Position numbers and translations under genes: made by a program. The notes beneath the pieces were generated by a model. That model was given only the letters and a program-made list of their open reading frames with translations, made no database searches and was not told the DNA's origin. DNA of 64,000 bases from Roseateles_B flavus (GTDB taxonomy: Bacteria; Pseudomonadota; Gammaproteobacteria; Burkholderiales; Burkholderiaceae_C), in assembly GCF_039872765.1 (NCBI RefSeq), contig NZ_JBDPZC010000014.1, positions 1 through 64,000 of the forward strand. The letters run 5' to 3'. Shown here in pieces: positions 61,761 to 64,000 of this stretch (positions within the stretch are counted from its first letter, which is position 1; each line of letters opens with the position of its first letter).

Positions 61761-62096
61761 TCAGGGGATGGCAGCAGTGATCGCCAGCACCCACATGCAG
61801 GAACATACCGCCCATAGGTAGGCTCGCACGGCCTTCCATGGCAGTACCGTGGCATCTACTTCGCCAGCCAGATGCGTCAGGTAGATCCAGCGCACGCCGC
61901 GGAACCATGCAATGGTGAATCCGAACGCAAATGCCAGAAGGATCCAGGAACGGATGTGTTCTCGATCTCCTCCGCGAAGCAGCGAAAAATCGTGGCTGTG
62001 ATAGATGGCAGTCCCGCCGACGAGACCCAGAATGGTTGTCCCCCAAGCGAGGAGCTTGGTGACGTTGTCCCGCCAGTACTTTCCGATCTCGTCCAT
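61761..62096 (-). CDS. Hypothetical membrane protein
   Basis: 111 residues from ATG 62096, with GGAGG four bases upstream. Three membrane segments: ~15-33 (LLAWGTTILGLVGGTAIY), ~52-70 (WILLAFAFGFTIAWFRGV) and ~92-110 (AYLWAVCSCMWVLAITAA). No known motif. Lower GC and more mixed codon usage than its neighbours suggest a recent acquisition (impression only). Confidence 0.7.
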   Translation of the reverse strand: MDEIGKYWRDNVTKLLAWGTTILGLVGGTAIYHSHDFSLLRGGDREHIRSWILLAFAFGFTIAWFRGVRWIYLTHLAGEVDATVLPWKAVRAYLWAVCSCMWVLAITAAIP

Positions 62097-62400
62097 GCAG
62101 CCTCCAGCCATTCAAGTCGATGTCAGGCGTTTGCACCCACGTGCCCGAAGGTGAAGTCGCGGCCGGTGCATGCGCTTGTCTCGGGAGCTGGAGATTCTGA
62201 GCAGTGCCGACGCTATCGGCAAGGGTGAATGCTCGCCTTTCAGGTGGATCCAGGCTGGCTGCCATGCCGGACGCAGGCAAGCCCAGAGTTCAGAGGCCAA
62301 CGACTTCCGACCACCGCACGCCGTTCTGCCTCATGACCTTCGACAGGCTTGCCAATTCCACCCTACTGTATTACTGTATTGATACACACCACATTCACCC
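62097..62400. other. Intergenic region upstream of the YtrA-like gene
   Basis: 304 bases without a gene. The last 40 bases hold the AT-rich operator region of the GntR gene (see 62365-62386). The rest has intermediate GC and no recognisable element. Confidence 0.5.
62365..62386. promoter_or_regulatory. Candidate YtrA/GntR operator
   Basis: ACTGTATT occurs twice in tandem (62365-62380), and its second copy continues as TGTATTGATACA (62375-62386), a near-perfect dyad (TGTAT/ATACA). It lies 15 bases before the regulator ATG, in the only AT-rich stretch around. The regulator start has no Shine-Dalgarno, so the mRNA may start close to or at the ATG. Confidence 0.6.
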
Positions 62401-62799
62401 ATGAACCCCCTGCACCTCTTCCACATCCAGACGGGCTCCACCGAACCCATCTACCGCCAGCTGCTGGAGCAGCTGCGGCGCCTGGTGGCAAGCGCCCAGC
62501 TGTCGGCGGGGCAGGAGCTGCCCTCGGTGCGTGAGCTGGCGGCGCATCTGGCGGTCAACCCGATGACCGTCTCCAAGGCCTACGGGCTGATGGAGGCGGA
62601 AGGTCTGGTGGAGCGCCAGCGCGGCCTGCCCATGCGGGTGGCGGCTCAGCACGGGCGGCGCCAGCCGCTGGGGGCGCGTGTCGAGCTGTTGCGTCCCACG
62701 CTGGAGAAGGCCGCCAGCGAAGCCCGCCAGCTGGAGCTCAAGCCCGCCCAGGCGCTGCAGCTGTTCCAGACCATTCTTGACGAGGGAGACTCCGCATGA
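62401..62799 (+). CDS. YtrA-subfamily GntR repressor
   Basis: 132 residues. wHTH at ~12-78: PIYRQLLEQLRRLVASAQLS, LPSVRELAAHLAVNPMTVSKAYGLMEAEGLVERQRG. The short C-terminal part (~50 residues) is characteristic of the YtrA subfamily, which has no large ligand domain and normally controls an ABC transporter encoded next to it, as here. Stop overlaps the ATPase start. Confidence 0.92.
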   Translation: MNPLHLFHIQTGSTEPIYRQLLEQLRRLVASAQLSAGQELPSVRELAAHLAVNPMTVSKAYGLMEAEGLVERQRGLPMRVAAQHGRRQPLGARVELLRPTLEKAASEARQLELKPAQALQLFQTILDEGDSA

Positions 62800-63722
62800 A
62801 CACCCAGACCCTGAACGCCCCCGGCCTGCAGATGGCCACGCCGCTGTCCAGCCAGTCCGTCGCCCTGTCGCCCGCCCTGGACCTGCGCGGCCTGAGCCTG
62901 CGCTACGGCACGCAGACCGTGCTGGACGGCATCGACTGGCAGCTGATGCCCGGCCAGGTGGTGGGCCTGCTGGGCCGCAACGGCGCCGGCAAGACCAGCC
63001 TGCTGGAATGCCTGCTGGGCCTGCGCGACCCGCAGCAGGGCGAGGCGCGGCTCTTCGGCTGCGATGTGCGCGCCCTGGACGACGCCACCCGCGCCCGCAT
63101 CGGCTATGTGCCCCAGCAGTCCGACCTTTTCGAGCAGTTCACCCCCGCCCAGCTGCTGGCCTACTTCCGCAGCTTCTACCCGCGCTGGGACGAAGCGCTG
63201 GTGGACGGGCTGATGTCGCGCTGGGAGCTGCCACGGGACAAGCCCATCGCCAAGCTCTCCGGCGGTCAGCAGCAGCGCCTGTCCATCGTTCGCGCCCTGG
63301 CCCATGGGCCGGACCTGCTGGTGCTGGACGAGCCCGTGGCTGCACTCGATCCCCTGGGCCGCCGCGACTTCCTGCGCGAGCTGGTGGAGCAGGTGCTGGA
63401 CCGCGGCACCACGGTGGTCTTCTCCACCCACATCCTGTCCGACCTGGAACGGGTGGCCTTCAATGTGGCCTTCATGGCCCGCGGCCGCCTGGCCCTGCAG
63501 GCGCCGCTGGACGGGCTGATGGACCAGTGCCGGATCGCCCAGGGCACGCCCCAGGCCCTGCAGGCCGCCGCGTGCGGCGCCACGGTGCTGTCGCGCCGCA
63601 CGCTGGGCGAGGGTCAGGAGCGCTGGCTGCTGCAATGGCCCGAGGGTCAGGTCTTGCCTGACGCCGCGGCCGGCCTGCAGGGCGTGCAGCTGGAAGACCT
63701 GTTCGAGGAGCTCACCGCATGA
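62796..63722 (+). CDS. ABC transporter ATPase (YtrB-like)
   Basis: 308 residues. GRNGAGKTSLLECLLGL Walker A, LSGGQQQRLSIVRAL signature, LLVLDEPVAALDP Walker B, and VFSTHILSDLERVAF H-loop. C-terminal ~90 residues are accessory. ATGA overlaps on both sides show coupling with the GntR gene and the permease. Probably part of an exporter or cell-envelope-stress pump (YtrBCDEF family). Confidence 0.93.
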   Translation: MNTQTLNAPGLQMATPLSSQSVALSPALDLRGLSLRYGTQTVLDGIDWQLMPGQVVGLLGRNGAGKTSLLECLLGLRDPQQGEARLFGCDVRALDDATRARIGYVPQQSDLFEQFTPAQLLAYFRSFYPRWDEALVDGLMSRWELPRDKPIAKLSGGQQQRLSIVRALAHGPDLLVLDEPVAALDPLGRRDFLRELVEQVLDRGTTVVFSTHILSDLERVAFNVAFMARGRLALQAPLDGLMDQCRIAQGTPQALQAAACGATVLSRRTLGEGQERWLLQWPEGQVLPDAAAGLQGVQLEDLFEELTA

Positions 63723-64000
63723 ACGGACTTCTTGCCCCCACGAGCTTGCTGCTGTCCGCCCCCTGGCGCTGGCGCCTGAACCAGATGCCGCTGCGCCTGC
63801 TGTGGGGCGGCGTGCTGGGCCTGGCCGCCCTGCTGGGCCTGCTGGCCTGGACCAAGGGCGTCACCGCCGCCGTCTTCGCCGCCGGCCTGGCGGCCGCCGT
63901 GCTCTTCGTCATCGCCTGGATGCTGACGCTGTCCGGCCTGCGCCGCCAGAACCATCCGCACCTCGCCCGCCTGGTGCCGGTGCATGTGGCGCGCCTGCGC
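63719..64000 (+). CDS. ABC transporter permease (partial, runs off the window)
   Basis: 94 codons are visible. MNGLLAPTSLLLSAPWRWRL precedes hydrophobic helices (LLWGGVLGLAALLGLLAW, AVFAAGLAAAVLFVIAWMLTL) separated by short loops, then LRRQNHPHLARLVPVHVARLR. Consistent with the membrane partner of the preceding ATPase; its start overlaps the ATPase stop. Confidence 0.85.
   Translation, partial: MNGLLAPTSLLLSAPWRWRLNQMPLRLLWGGVLGLAALLGLLAWTKGVTAAVFAAGLAAAVLFVIAWMLTLSGLRRQNHPHLARLVPVHVARLR

Overview
The window comes from a GC-rich proteobacterial chromosome. Gene content points to Burkholderiales, probably the Roseateles/Pelomonas/Rubrivivax side: a PhaB-type acetoacetyl-CoA reductase, a DctA carrier, QueD/QueE, a NIPSNAP protein, many cyclic-di-GMP proteins, and an IS481-type element at the left edge. 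Placement by gene content is an inference. I saw no rRNA, tRNA, CRISPR array or prophage. Most of the window is ordinary core and accessory metabolism in short operons, often with ATGA stop/start overlaps.

Layout. 1-280: right end of an IS481-family element inserted at a CTAG target inside a membrane-protein gene, of which only the 3' end remains. 0.25-3.5 kb: WYL regulator, an HNH-like protein and phbB. 3.5-5 kb: a small hypothetical gene and a toxin/antitoxin-like pair (AbrB-fold protein with a histone-H1-like tail, then a PIN-like protein). 5.5-7.3 kb: GNAT, DEDDh exonuclease, MazG-like pyrophosphohydrolase. 7.2-11.3 kb: dctA, queE and a triple-domain QueD, with a replication-origin-like module in the intergenic region on each side. 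11.3-14 kb: a run of small plus-strand genes. 14-16.2 kb: a cysteine desulfurase / metallo-beta-lactamase / rhodanese fusion. 16.4-31.5 kb: psd, aldo/keto reductase with divergent LysR, an EAL protein, trpS, an acyl-CoA synthetase, and small enzymes. 31.5-42.5 kb: a giant propeller histidine kinase, a persulfide-dioxygenase-like/SulP operon and two tandem diguanylate cyclases. 42.5-47 kb: uracil permease, a TetR-controlled hydrolase unit, GrpB and AhpD-like proteins. 47-54.8 kb: a peptide ABC transporter with two paralogous binding proteins divergent from dppBC and a fused ATPase. 54.9-64 kb: small lipoprotein, hydrolases, a mod locus without modA, methyltransferase, kelch protein, and a YtrA-type GntR/ABC operon running off the right edge.

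The strongest unexplained signal is the pair of about 210-bp intergenic modules at 7360-7570 and 11077-11287. They share, at constant spacing, an AT-rich tract, TAG-triplet repeats and three DnaA-box-like 9-mers. This is the layout of a bacterial unwinding region, present twice, 3.7 kb apart, with no dnaA in view. Other points of interest are the trifunctional sulfur fusion, the triple QueD, a dispersed GGGTCAGGTCT repeat lying in coding and non-coding DNA alike, and the H1-tailed antitoxin-like gene with internal DNA repeats read in two frames.
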